Positions 1-6,071 of a DNA stretch of 6,071 bases are shown in pieces; the first letter of the stretch is position 1, and every line of letters begins with the position of its first letter. Below the pieces are notes generated by a model. That model had not been told where the DNA came from. It ran no database searches and saw nothing but the letters and a program-made list of their open reading frames with translations. The DNA comes from CAYXRS01 sp964636485 (GTDB lineage: Bacteria; Gemmatimonadota; Gemmatimonadetes; Gemmatimonadales; Gemmatimonadaceae), in contig CAZWSO010000151.1 of assembly GCA_964636485.1 (NCBI GenBank), forward strand, positions 1 to 6,071. Direction: 5' to 3'. Position numbers and translations under genes: made by a program.

Positions 1-1367
1 CCGCCGCCGCGCAGACCACCGCGCTGATCGGCGCCACGGTCATTGACGGTACTGGCGGCCCAGCCATCACGAACGCCGTGCTCGTCGTGTCGAGTGATCG
101 ACTTGCCTGTGTCGGGACAGCCGTACAGTGCCCGGTACCACGTGGCGCAACGCGCGTGGACGTCACCGGCCGCTTTATCACTCCCGGGCTCGTGGACACC
201 CACGTCCATTTTAGCCAGACGGGTTGGATCGACGGCCGGCCCGACGGCATCAGCGCGCCGGATCTCTACCCCTACGAGAAGACGGCGCACGCGCTCCGCG
301 CAAATCCCGAGCGCTGGTACCGCTCGTACCTGTGCAGCGGCATCACCGCCGTGTTCGATGTCGGTGGTCACCCGTGGACGACCGACCTCCCCGCGGCGGC
401 GGAAGCCGACACACTTGCGCCACACGTTCGCGCCTCCGGACCGCTGGTCAGTCATGCGACGTTAGCGGCACTCTCCGTGGATGACGAGATCTATACGTTC
501 CTGCCCATGGCCAGTACCGCCGAACTACGAAGGAGCGTCGAGCGGCTTGCCGCAATGGGGTCCTCCGCGGTCAAAGTCTGGTACCTGGCACCTCCGCCCG
601 CGCGACGCGATGAGCTGGATGCCCGTCTGATTCAGCTGGGAGACGCGGCGCGAGCGGCGGGACTGGACCTGATCGTGCACGCCACTGGATTGCGTGAGGC
701 CAAGGTCGCGCTTCGCGCGGGGGCGGTTCTCCTCGTCCACAGCGTGGACGATCAGCACGTGGATCAGGAGTTCCTCGACCTGCTCGCGGCGAATGACGCT
801 GTCTACACACCGACGCTGATGGTCGGCGGCAACTGGACGCGGGCGATCGCATCCATCGGTCTGGGCGTGCCATATCCCGTCGTCGACGACGCGGGGTGCG
901 TGGACGAGAACACGCTGTCGAAGGTGGCGAATGTCGAGCCGCTGCGGCAGCGGCTGCCGGAACGGTTTCGAGCGCCGGAGCAGCACTACCGTCGTCTCGA
1001 GAACGCGGGCGCAAGCCGCGCCATCATGCTCGAGAACCTTCGCCGTATACACGCGGCGGGCATCACCGTCGCGACGGGCACTGATGCGGGCAACCCGCTC
1101 ACGCTGCACGGGCCATCGATCTTCGATGAGATGGAGGCCATGCAGGCTGCCGGACTATCTGCAACGGACGTAATCGTGCTGTCCACCCGTAACGGGGCGC
1201 GGGCAATGCGACGACTCGACGATCTCGGGACGCTGGAGGCGGGCAAGGTTGCCGACCTGCTCGTCCTCACCGAGGATCCGCGCGAAAGCGTGCGTGCGTT
1301 CCGCTCGCGCACGCACGTGATGCGTGGCGGCCGGCTGCACCGCATCGCGGAGCTGGCACACCGCTAA
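1..1367 (+). CDS. Secreted metal-dependent amidohydrolase, 5'-truncated by the window edge
   Basis: Hydrolase of the amidohydrolase superfamily, imidazolonepropionase/Xaa-Pro dipeptidase-like branch (COG1228 type); substrate unknown. The frame is open from base 3, and its first residues (AAAQTTALIGATVIDGTGG) are the usual start of the small beta-sandwich domain just after a signal-peptidase site, so the protein is probably exported and its true start lies upstream. The GTG at 78 lies inside the conserved N-terminal domain and is not the start. Counting that GTG as residue 1, the metal set is complete: HVH at 42-44, Lys166 in AVKVWY (likely the bridging, carbamylated lysine), His201 in VHATG, His221 in LVHSVDD and Asp336 in GTDAG. 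The C-terminal GTLEAGKVADLLVL segment (from about 384) closes the beta-sandwich domain. All key residues are present, so it is probably active. It converges on the minus-strand operon. Family is confident; the specific reaction is not. Confidence 0.93.
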   Translation, partial: AAAQTTALIGATVIDGTGGPAITNAVLVVSSDRLACVGTAVQCPVPRGATRVDVTGRFITPGLVDTHVHFSQTGWIDGRPDGISAPDLYPYEKTAHALRANPERWYRSYLCSGITAVFDVGGHPWTTDLPAAAEADTLAPHVRASGPLVSHATLAALSVDDEIYTFLPMASTAELRRSVERLAAMGSSAVKVWYLAPPPARRDELDARLIQLGDAARAAGLDLIVHATGLREAKVALRAGAVLLVHSVDDQHVDQEFLDLLAANDAVYTPTLMVGGNWTRAIASIGLGVPYPVVDDAGCVDENTLSKVANVEPLRQRLPERFRAPEQHYRRLENAGASRAIMLENLRRIHAAGITVATGTDAGNPLTLHGPSIFDEMEAMQAAGLSATDVIVLSTRNGARAMRRLDDLGTLEAGKVADLLVLTEDPRESVRAFRSRTHVMRGGRLHRIAELAHR

Positions 1368-1416
1368 CTGAGAGCACGGCCGCGGGCGCGATCATGCCTT
1401 GCCGATACGTGCTCAG
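1368..1416. terminator. Imperfect inverted repeat between convergent genes, possible bidirectional terminator
   Basis: GAGCACG (1372-1378) pairs perfectly with CGTGCTC (1408-1414). Adding CTGA/TCAG on the outside extends it to nine pairs with a two-base bulge. The loop is long (29 bases) and could hold a small inner GGCG/TGCC hairpin. It fills the only gap between the amidohydrolase stop (1365-1367) and the barrel-gene stop (1413-1415), and its right arm includes that stop codon. There is no T-run on either strand, so it is not a classical intrinsic terminator. The position supports the call more than the structure does. Confidence 0.3.
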
Positions 1417-2591
1417 AACCAGCGCGTGATCCGCACTCCCGTGTAATCGTCCTTGCGCAACGCAGACATCGGGTCGTTCTGCCTGTGCCCCATGAAGCCG
1501 CGGATCTCGATGTCGAGCGACCATGCGTCGCCGAGTCTGCGACGTGCTTCGATGTTTACCAGCGCGGCGCCGGAAGAACGGTCCACCATTGTCCCGGCGA
1601 GCACCTCAGTGCCGGCAACGTCATTGAGCGCAAGCCTGGCACCGGCGAAGACGTCATCGTCGAACGGCGTGTCGCCGCGCGTATCCTGCAGCACCTCGGC
1701 GAGCAGGCCGAGATCCGAGCTGGAGCCGAACAGCTGGTGGAGTGTATACTCGAATCCACCAACCATTGCCCAGTTGCGGCCGCCAGGTGTGCCACTCCGG
1801 GACAATGCCTCGAGTTTCCACGCCCAGCTTCCCGTGGTGAGCTGCGCCTCGACTCCGGTCTGATGAACGCGGTCGTAGGCTGGCACGAGCACGGGCAACC
1901 CCGAAGTATCGCTCGAGAGCCGCGGCTCTCGAGCCAGCCCGTTGAAGTGCGACAGTGCCAGGTCGACCGCGCCGGTGACGTGTGCCCAACGAACGGCCCA
2001 TGCGAGGTGGCGTGCAACACCATCACTCGCGAACTCGGCACGGTCAGGATCGACAACCAGCGGCGCGCGCAGCCGCCCTTCAGTACCAGGGAATGTAGGC
2101 TGGCGGAATCCGGTGAGAAGGAAGAGATCCAGCGTACCGGCTCGCCCGATCCAAGCTAAGTTCAGCATCGGTTGGCCTAGCTTATCTTCGCCGTCCGGGT
2201 TCTCTACGAGATCGGTCTGATTCAGAACATCTACCAGATGCCGGCTTTCGGTGACACCCCAGAATACGCGCCGTATGCCAAGCCGCATCTCCACATTTCG
2301 CCACGCACGCTCATAGGACAGCACGCGCATATCTGCGTGGCTGCGGCGTCCATCGGCGGCGTCCATCCTTGCGAACGGTTCGACCGTGACCACGTGCACG
2401 CCTCGCCCCCACGTGAGTGCGAGTGTTCCCGTGAGCGCGGCGGACGCGTTGTGATGCGTCTGAGCCGCCGCCGCCGGAGCGGACCAGAAGCCGCGCCCCT
2501 CCAGCTCGAGGCCGCCGCGGAAGCGCACCTCCTGTCCTGCCGCCGGTGCCGACAGGAGGCAGAGCGCGGCAGCAATGCGCAGAGTTCTCAT
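1413..2591 (-). CDS. Predicted outer-membrane beta-barrel protein, third gene of the MMPL operon
   Basis: Protein of 392 residues with a short signal peptide (hydrophobic IAAALCLLSAPAAG, cleavage near Gly19/Gln20). The rest alternates polar and hydrophobic residues with many aromatic and Gly positions and has no long hydrophobic helix, as expected for a transmembrane beta-barrel. It ends DYTGVRITRWF: a terminal Phe with a Gly and Ile spaced as in the BAM-recognised beta-signal. Residues 106-130 (IRRVFWGVTESRHLVDVLNQTDLVE) resemble the WG...D.lNp.D block of DUF1302-like barrels often found beside MMPL transporters; that resemblance is from memory, not a search. Its ATG overlaps the stop of the LolA-like gene (ATGA), and no Shine-Dalgarno precedes it, so translation is probably coupled. 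Likely role, inferred: outer-membrane end of a lipid or hydrophobe export route. No domain gives a catalytic function. Confidence 0.85.
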   Translation of the reverse strand: MRTLRIAAALCLLSAPAAGQEVRFRGGLELEGRGFWSAPAAAAQTHHNASAALTGTLALTWGRGVHVVTVEPFARMDAADGRRSHADMRVLSYERAWRNVEMRLGIRRVFWGVTESRHLVDVLNQTDLVENPDGEDKLGQPMLNLAWIGRAGTLDLFLLTGFRQPTFPGTEGRLRAPLVVDPDRAEFASDGVARHLAWAVRWAHVTGAVDLALSHFNGLAREPRLSSDTSGLPVLVPAYDRVHQTGVEAQLTTGSWAWKLEALSRSGTPGGRNWAMVGGFEYTLHQLFGSSSDLGLLAEVLQDTRGDTPFDDDVFAGARLALNDVAGTEVLAGTMVDRSSGAALVNIEARRRLGDAWSLDIEIRGFMGHRQNDPMSALRKDDYTGVRITRWF

Positions 2592-3379
2592 CGGATTCGC
2601 GCCAGACTCGCCTGGTCGAAGTCGCGCGCTTCCAGCGCGATGCCGAGCTCGTAGCCGCTCCAGTAAAGCGTGGTGCTCTTGCCGGTCTGGTGGTTGACCA
2701 TCTCCATCCGGCCGGGCCGCCAGAAGCGTCCGTACCGTGCCCAGTCGTGAACTGTCAGCGTCTTCAGCAGAGCACCGCGACGGTCGTAGTAGTCCACCTT
2801 CAGCAGCCGATACTCGGCTCTGTCGTACCAGGCGACCTGGCGCTTGTAGCCCGAGCTCGGGTCCACGGGAATGCGCTCCACCTTGAAGGCCGGCATACCA
2901 TCCTGTGTCTCCGTACCGAGCAGGCGGTAGCTGTACTTCTCTACCTCCTGAGCCGCGACGTCCTCATAAGCGAACTCGCTTCCCATGAACGGGCCGGCCT
3001 TGTTGTCGGAGGCGATGCGCTTCACGCGGCGGAGCGCTGGCAGATACAGCCACTGGTCGTCCGGGCCCGTGCGGTGCGCGAACGTGAGCAGCGCCGTGCC
3101 GGCGACATCGCCGGGGTGATCGAACACCACCAGAGAGCGGTCGCCGTCATTCGGCATCTCGAGCGTCCGCAGTCGCATCTGACGAGTGGACTCCTCTCCA
3201 TGCCGATTCCGCAGGATCATCCTCAGGTTCGCCACCTGTGCGCCGAAACCACTGTCGCGCCTGTCCCATTCACGGGCGATGGCCAATCCCTCGACCACGG
3301 GATCGGCGACCGCGGACTGCGCGTTGCTCGCCGCCGGAAGCACGACGAGCGCCATGGACATCAAGATTCGGGTGTGCAT
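2588..3379 (-). CDS. LolA-like periplasmic 'outer membrane lipoprotein-sorting protein'
   Basis: Protein of 263 residues with a Sec signal peptide (LMSMALVVLPAASNA, cleavage before Gln21). There is no lipobox Cys, so it should be soluble in the periplasm. Residues 107-140 carry the most recognisable block of this family: DDQWLYLPALRRVKRI followed by GPFMGSEFAYED. The C-terminal half (WYDRAEY..LKVDYYDRRG, then W.P..MEMVNHQTGKSTTLYW) matches the repeated strand pattern of the LolA/LolB half-barrel, which cradles acyl chains. The family (PF17131-type LolA-like proteins) is commonly annotated as lipoprotein-sorting protein but typically sits next to MMPL transporters rather than LolCDE. Its ATG follows a perfect AGGAGG by six bases, 10 bp after the transporter stop, and its TGA overlaps the next ATG. 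Inferred role: carries the transporter's substrate across the periplasm. It is unlikely to be the housekeeping LolA, given its sequence class and operon. Confidence 0.9.
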   Translation of the reverse strand: MHTRILMSMALVVLPAASNAQSAVADPVVEGLAIAREWDRRDSGFGAQVANLRMILRNRHGEESTRQMRLRTLEMPNDGDRSLVVFDHPGDVAGTALLTFAHRTGPDDQWLYLPALRRVKRIASDNKAGPFMGSEFAYEDVAAQEVEKYSYRLLGTETQDGMPAFKVERIPVDPSSGYKRQVAWYDRAEYRLLKVDYYDRRGALLKTLTVHDWARYGRFWRPGRMEMVNHQTGKSTTLYWSGYELGIALEARDFDQASLARIR

Positions 3380-3385
3380 GGAAGA

Positions 3386-3391
3386 CCTCCT
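3386..3391 (-). promoter_or_regulatory. Perfect Shine-Dalgarno for the LolA-like gene, overlapping the MMPL stop
   Basis: On the minus strand the transporter ends in TAG, and the AG of that stop begins AGGAGG. Six bases separate this from the ATG at 3379. This fixes the start of the LolA-like gene, and it implies that ribosomes finishing the transporter pass directly over the next initiation site. Confidence 0.85.
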
Positions 3392-5756
3392 ATTCAGTTA
3401 CGACGGCAAACGTGCCGGTCGTCGTTGTCACAGAGGATGGCTGTTCCGCGGCGCGGCCATCGAACCAGAGCAGCAGTGGCGGCAGGAATACCAGGTCGGC
3501 CAGCAGCGCCAGCATTATCGTGACGGCAGTAAGCCGGCCCATGCCGGCGTTCAGGTCGAAGGCCGAGAACGACAGCACGGCGAAGCCCGCGGCAAGGACG
3601 AGTGACGTGAAGATCAGCGCCGGCCCTACCGTGCGGATTGCGTAGCGAACGGCATCCTCGGCGTCGAGCCCCTGCTCGCGTTGCGCTCGCAGGTACTTGC
3701 TGAGGAAGTGCACCGTGTCGTCCACGACGATCCCGATAGTAACCGCCACGACCGTGGAGAGAGCGATGTTGATCCGGCCGACGAGCAGACCCCACACTCC
3801 GAACGCCATGACCGCCGGCACCACGTTGGGCAGCAGACTCATCGCACCGTAACGTCCGGACCTGAGCGCGAACACGAGAACGCCCGACACGAAGACGAAC
3901 GCCAGCAGAGTGCCGCGCAGCATGCCGCGGATGTTCCGGTCGGAGATGTGCGCGAACATGAGACCGGACGACGCGGCCGTCGCACTCATGTGCGGGGGTG
4001 CGTGCTCGCGCAGCCAGGTCTCGCCGGCGGTCGCGAGCTCGCGGAGGCGCCGCGATGACACGTCGCCAACGGAAACCACGACGCGCGTCGCCGACTTGTC
4101 GACGTTGATCTGGTTGTTGAGATCGAGGCCGTATGGCAACGACATCTCGTAGAGCAGGAGATACTGCGCCGCCAGATCGCGCGTGTCCGGCACCCGATGC
4201 GCCGCGGGGTCGTCGTCGTGCATGTTGCGGTTCAGCCGACGCATGACGTCCGCGAGCGACGTGACCTGCACGACATCCGGCTGCGTGCGGAACCAGCTCG
4301 TGAATTCGTCCAGTTGCGCGAGGTACGACGGCTCCGCAATGCCGCCGCTGGCGCCCGCACCGACGGAGAACTCGAGTCGGTAAATGCCAGCCATGTTCTG
4401 CGTCGCGAAGTCAGTGTCGCGCCGGAATGCCACACGTTGGTCGAAGTAGTCCACAAATTGATCGTTGAGCTCGTTCTTCGAGACCAGTGCGCCGAGCCCA
4501 AGCACCAGCGCAGCACCGCCGAAGAGCAGCGGGCGACGGTACGCGATCACCAGCTCCGCCAGTCCATCGAGGCGGCGCGACTCCGCCCAGGCCGCCACCT
4601 TCACGCGGAACGGCAGCACGGCGATCAATGCCGGAAGTGTTGTAATTGAGAACAGCCATGCAGCGGCCACACCCATGGCGGCGATGTTGCCAAGATCGTG
4701 GAAGGGAGGCGAGTCGCTGAAGTTCAGCGACAGGAAGCCGATCGCCGTCGTCAGACTCGTCAGGAAGATGGGCTGCATGTTGACACGCAGACTCTCGACG
4801 AGCGCGGCATGCTTGGTTTGTCCGGTGCGAAGACCGGCGAGAAAGGTGACCAGTATGTGGACCGCGTCTGCCACGGCCAGCGTCATGATCATCGTCGGTG
4901 CCACAGATGATGGTGGCGTCAGCAGAATGCCGAGCCAGCCCGCGACGCCCATGGCAGTGATCAGTGCGAGCATGATGACCGACAGCGTCGCCACCGTTCC
5001 GCTCACCGACCGCAACAGCAGCACGAGCGCGAGCAGGATCGCTCCGTACATGAGCGGAACGAGTCTGGTCATGTCGTTCAGGGACTCCTCGGCGAACGCA
5101 TTCGACAGCATTGCCTGACCCGTGAGGCGCACGGTGATGCCAGGGTGCGACCTCTCGATTTCTGATGCCAGCTCGCGTGCGGCAGCGACCGCCTCGGTCG
5201 TTTCGGTGGGCGACTTCTCCGGCAGCTGGAGCGTGACGTTTACTCCGGCTACCCGTGCGTCCCTGGCGATGAGCTGCCGGACGAGCAGAGGCTCGCGCAG
5301 TGCGACCGCACGAGCGGTGTCCAGCTCGGCGGCGGTTCGCGATTCCGGATCCCTAACAAGGCTCTCGACGATCAGGTCGTCGCCGTCGGCGCGGGTGTGC
5401 TGATAGTTCGTAGGACCATCCACTCGCAGCGCGTACGGAATGCGCCACGCGGCCTCCGTGAGTTCCTCGATCGCCGACAGCGTTGGCGGATCGAAGGCTT
5501 CGCCGCTCGCGGGCTCGATCACGAAAAGGATGTTGTCCGTCTTCGTGTAGATGTTCTGCAGCGCCTCGAACGCCACCAGCTGCGGGTTCTCGTCGCCGAA
5601 GAATACTCGATAGTCGTTCGAGAACCCGAGCCTGTGTGCGCCGGCGCCGGCTGTCATGACCATTAGCGCCGTAGCAGCGAGCACGGCCCAACGCCGGCGA
5701 ATGATCAGGCGCGCCCAGCGGACCGCCAGGCCGCCTTCTGTGTTGTGCACTCCCAT
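3390..5756 (-). CDS. RND/MMPL-family inner-membrane transporter
   Basis: A 788-residue transporter with the full two-fold RND layout. Helix 1 is at about 21-42, then a periplasmic domain (about 45-230, opening with FSNDYRVFFGDENP), helices 2-6 (about 232-382), helix 7 (about 409-425), a second periplasmic domain (about 426-609), helices 8-12 (about 613-762) and a short cytoplasmic tail. Asp297 in helix 4 (LAVADAVHI) and Asp679/Asp680 in helix 10 (GIVVDDTVHF) sit where MMPL proteins place proton-relay acids, so proton-driven transport is expected. Length and layout fit MMPL/HpnN-type lipid exporters; no membrane-fusion protein or TolC gene is nearby, unlike drug-efflux RND operons. I chose the ATG at 5756, preceded by GAAGGTGG at six-base spacing. 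An in-frame ATG at 5894 would add 46 Arg/Pro-rich residues unlike a transporter N-terminus. First gene of the operon; probable hydrophobic or lipid substrate, identity unknown. Confidence 0.93.
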   Translation of the reverse strand: MGVHNTEGGLAVRWARLIIRRRWAVLAATALMVMTAGAGAHRLGFSNDYRVFFGDENPQLVAFEALQNIYTKTDNILFVIEPASGEAFDPPTLSAIEELTEAAWRIPYALRVDGPTNYQHTRADGDDLIVESLVRDPESRTAAELDTARAVALREPLLVRQLIARDARVAGVNVTLQLPEKSPTETTEAVAAARELASEIERSHPGITVRLTGQAMLSNAFAEESLNDMTRLVPLMYGAILLALVLLLRSVSGTVATLSVIMLALITAMGVAGWLGILLTPPSSVAPTMIMTLAVADAVHILVTFLAGLRTGQTKHAALVESLRVNMQPIFLTSLTTAIGFLSLNFSDSPPFHDLGNIAAMGVAAAWLFSITTLPALIAVLPFRVKVAAWAESRRLDGLAELVIAYRRPLLFGGAALVLGLGALVSKNELNDQFVDYFDQRVAFRRDTDFATQNMAGIYRLEFSVGAGASGGIAEPSYLAQLDEFTSWFRTQPDVVQVTSLADVMRRLNRNMHDDDPAAHRVPDTRDLAAQYLLLYEMSLPYGLDLNNQINVDKSATRVVVSVGDVSSRRLRELATAGETWLREHAPPHMSATAASSGLMFAHISDRNIRGMLRGTLLAFVFVSGVLVFALRSGRYGAMSLLPNVVPAVMAFGVWGLLVGRINIALSTVVAVTIGIVVDDTVHFLSKYLRAQREQGLDAEDAVRYAIRTVGPALIFTSLVLAAGFAVLSFSAFDLNAGMGRLTAVTIMLALLADLVFLPPLLLWFDGRAAEQPSSVTTTTGTFAVVTE

Positions 5757-5762
5757 GGCATA

Positions 5763-5770
5763 CCACCTTC
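5763..5770 (-). promoter_or_regulatory. Shine-Dalgarno that decides the MMPL start
   Basis: On the minus strand GAAGGTGG lies six bases before the ATG at 5756. It is a good but imperfect match to the anti-SD. The residues after this ATG run directly into a short charged cytoplasmic stretch and then helix 1 (WARLIIRRRWAVLAA), the normal arrangement for an RND protein. This makes the longer in-frame start at 5894 unlikely. Confidence 0.65.
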
Positions 5771-5916
5771 GCTGCGAGTCATTCCTGCTCGTCGGTATGT
5801 CTGAGAATGCGAAGAATGGCTGCTCCACCGGACAGCGATTGCGGACGTGAACCGAAAAGGGCCCCGGTACGCGCCGATTTGGATGGATTTGCACGTGCCC
5901 GCATCGACGTCTCTGA

Positions 5917-5933
5917 CCCGAGGCCGGCTCGGG
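5917..5933. repeat. GC-rich inverted repeat upstream of the MMPL operon
   Basis: CCCGAG (5917-5922), a five-base GCCGG spacer, then CTCGGG (5928-5933): a perfect six-pair hairpin or a dyad. It lies about 160 bases before the transporter start. On the + strand it is followed by GGTTTCG, a very weak T-tract; on the minus strand no T-run follows. It could be an operator, a leader hairpin or a terminator of neighbouring transcription. The sequence does not decide between these, and such repeats also arise by chance in GC-rich DNA. Confidence 0.35.
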
Positions 5934-6071
5934 GGTTTCGAAATCGCCCGGTCGCCGCCGCCTGTGAATGGGCGTGGCGGACTGAATCTGCTGTCAGCGC
6001 ACTCCGCGACACCGCCGATATAGTTGGCAGAGTTTGTATCAGCCTCGGCCCGCGCCGCGGCGCCAGACGCC

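Larger units (their letters stand above)
5757..6071. other. Operon upstream region with no convincing gene
   Basis: These 315 bases lie upstream of the transporter and reach the window edge. Minus-strand frames are open here, but their translations are Arg/Ser/Pro-rich with no family resemblance, as expected by chance in GC-rich DNA. The region holds a GC-rich hairpin (5917-5933), two 8-bp palindromes (GCACGTGC at 5891-5898 and TTTCGAAA at 5936-5943) and a relatively AT-rich patch near 6015-6042. The operon promoter should be here, but I could not find a -35/-10 pair with acceptable spacing. A divergent gene may begin beyond the window. Confidence 0.5.

Noticed and set aside
1485..2159. Plus-strand open frame of 224 codons antisense to the barrel gene
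   Set aside because: The minus-strand product has a signal peptide, barrel pattern and beta-signal. This frame's product is Arg/Cys/Pro-rich, without motifs.
2343..2367. Direct repeat of GCGGCGTCCATC at a 13-base offset
   Set aside because: It lies inside the barrel gene coding region, is out of phase with codons and occurs only twice, so it is best explained by chance from Asp-Ala-Ala-Asp-Gly codons.
2546..3523. Plus-strand open frame of 325 codons antisense to the LolA-like gene
   Set aside because: It lies opposite a gene with clear family motifs and a perfect Shine-Dalgarno. Its translation is His/Arg/Val-rich with no recognisable domain, the usual shadow in GC-rich DNA.
4465..5118. Plus-strand open frame of 217 codons antisense to the MMPL transporter
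   Set aside because: The Ser/Ala/Met-rich translation is the reverse-complement image of transmembrane helix codons; there is no ribosome site or family signal.
5779..6012. Minus-strand 77-codon open frame upstream of the transporter
   Set aside because: It is Arg/Ser/Ala-rich with no motif. It has no clear Shine-Dalgarno, and another frame on the same strand (about 6070 down to 5708) is also free of stops, so openness here is not evidence of coding.
6022..6038. TTGGCA...TTTGTA considered as a sigma-54 promoter
   Set aside because: The GG and G elements are about two bases too close for the -24/-12 spacing, and the GC of the -12 element is missing.
6024..6071. Possible divergent gene starting with TTG at 6024 and running off the window
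   Set aside because: Only 16 codons are visible, the start is TTG, no convincing Shine-Dalgarno precedes it and the residues are low-complexity Ala/Arg. It cannot be supported.

Overview
The window looks like chromosomal DNA from a high-GC, Gram-negative (diderm) bacterium. The coding strands are rich in G/C-ending codons. Two predicted secreted proteins have signal peptides ending in Ala-x-Ala-Gln or Ala-Ala-Gly-Gln, and one product is a predicted outer-membrane beta-barrel. A secreted amidohydrolase beside an MMPL/LolA-like/barrel cluster would fit Gemmatimonadota, Acidobacteriota or a proteobacterium. I lean weakly to Gemmatimonadota, but that is inference from style, not from a marker gene.

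Layout. Bases 1-1367 (+) hold the 3' part of a metal-dependent amidohydrolase whose true start lies before the window. A 45-bp convergent gap (1368-1412) contains an imperfect inverted repeat. On the minus strand, in transcription order, come an RND/MMPL-family transporter (5756 down to 3390), a LolA-like periplasmic protein of the 'outer membrane lipoprotein-sorting protein' type (3379 down to 2588), and an outer-membrane beta-barrel protein (2591 down to 1413). The first two genes are 10 bp apart, with a perfect Shine-Dalgarno overlapping the transporter stop codon. The second and third overlap in an ATGA. This is a tight three-gene operon. The 315 bases upstream of it (5757-6071) hold no convincing gene and probably carry its promoter.

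How the genes work together. The three operon products fall in the inner membrane, periplasm and outer membrane. The simplest reading is one envelope-spanning route: a proton-driven transporter extracts a hydrophobic substrate, probably a lipid or lipid-like molecule, a LolA-like carrier shields it in the periplasm, and the barrel receives or exports it. The substrate cannot be read from the sequence. The amidohydrolase is convergent, so it is not in the operon and has no evident functional link. No RNA genes, CRISPR arrays, insertion sequences or phage genes were seen.
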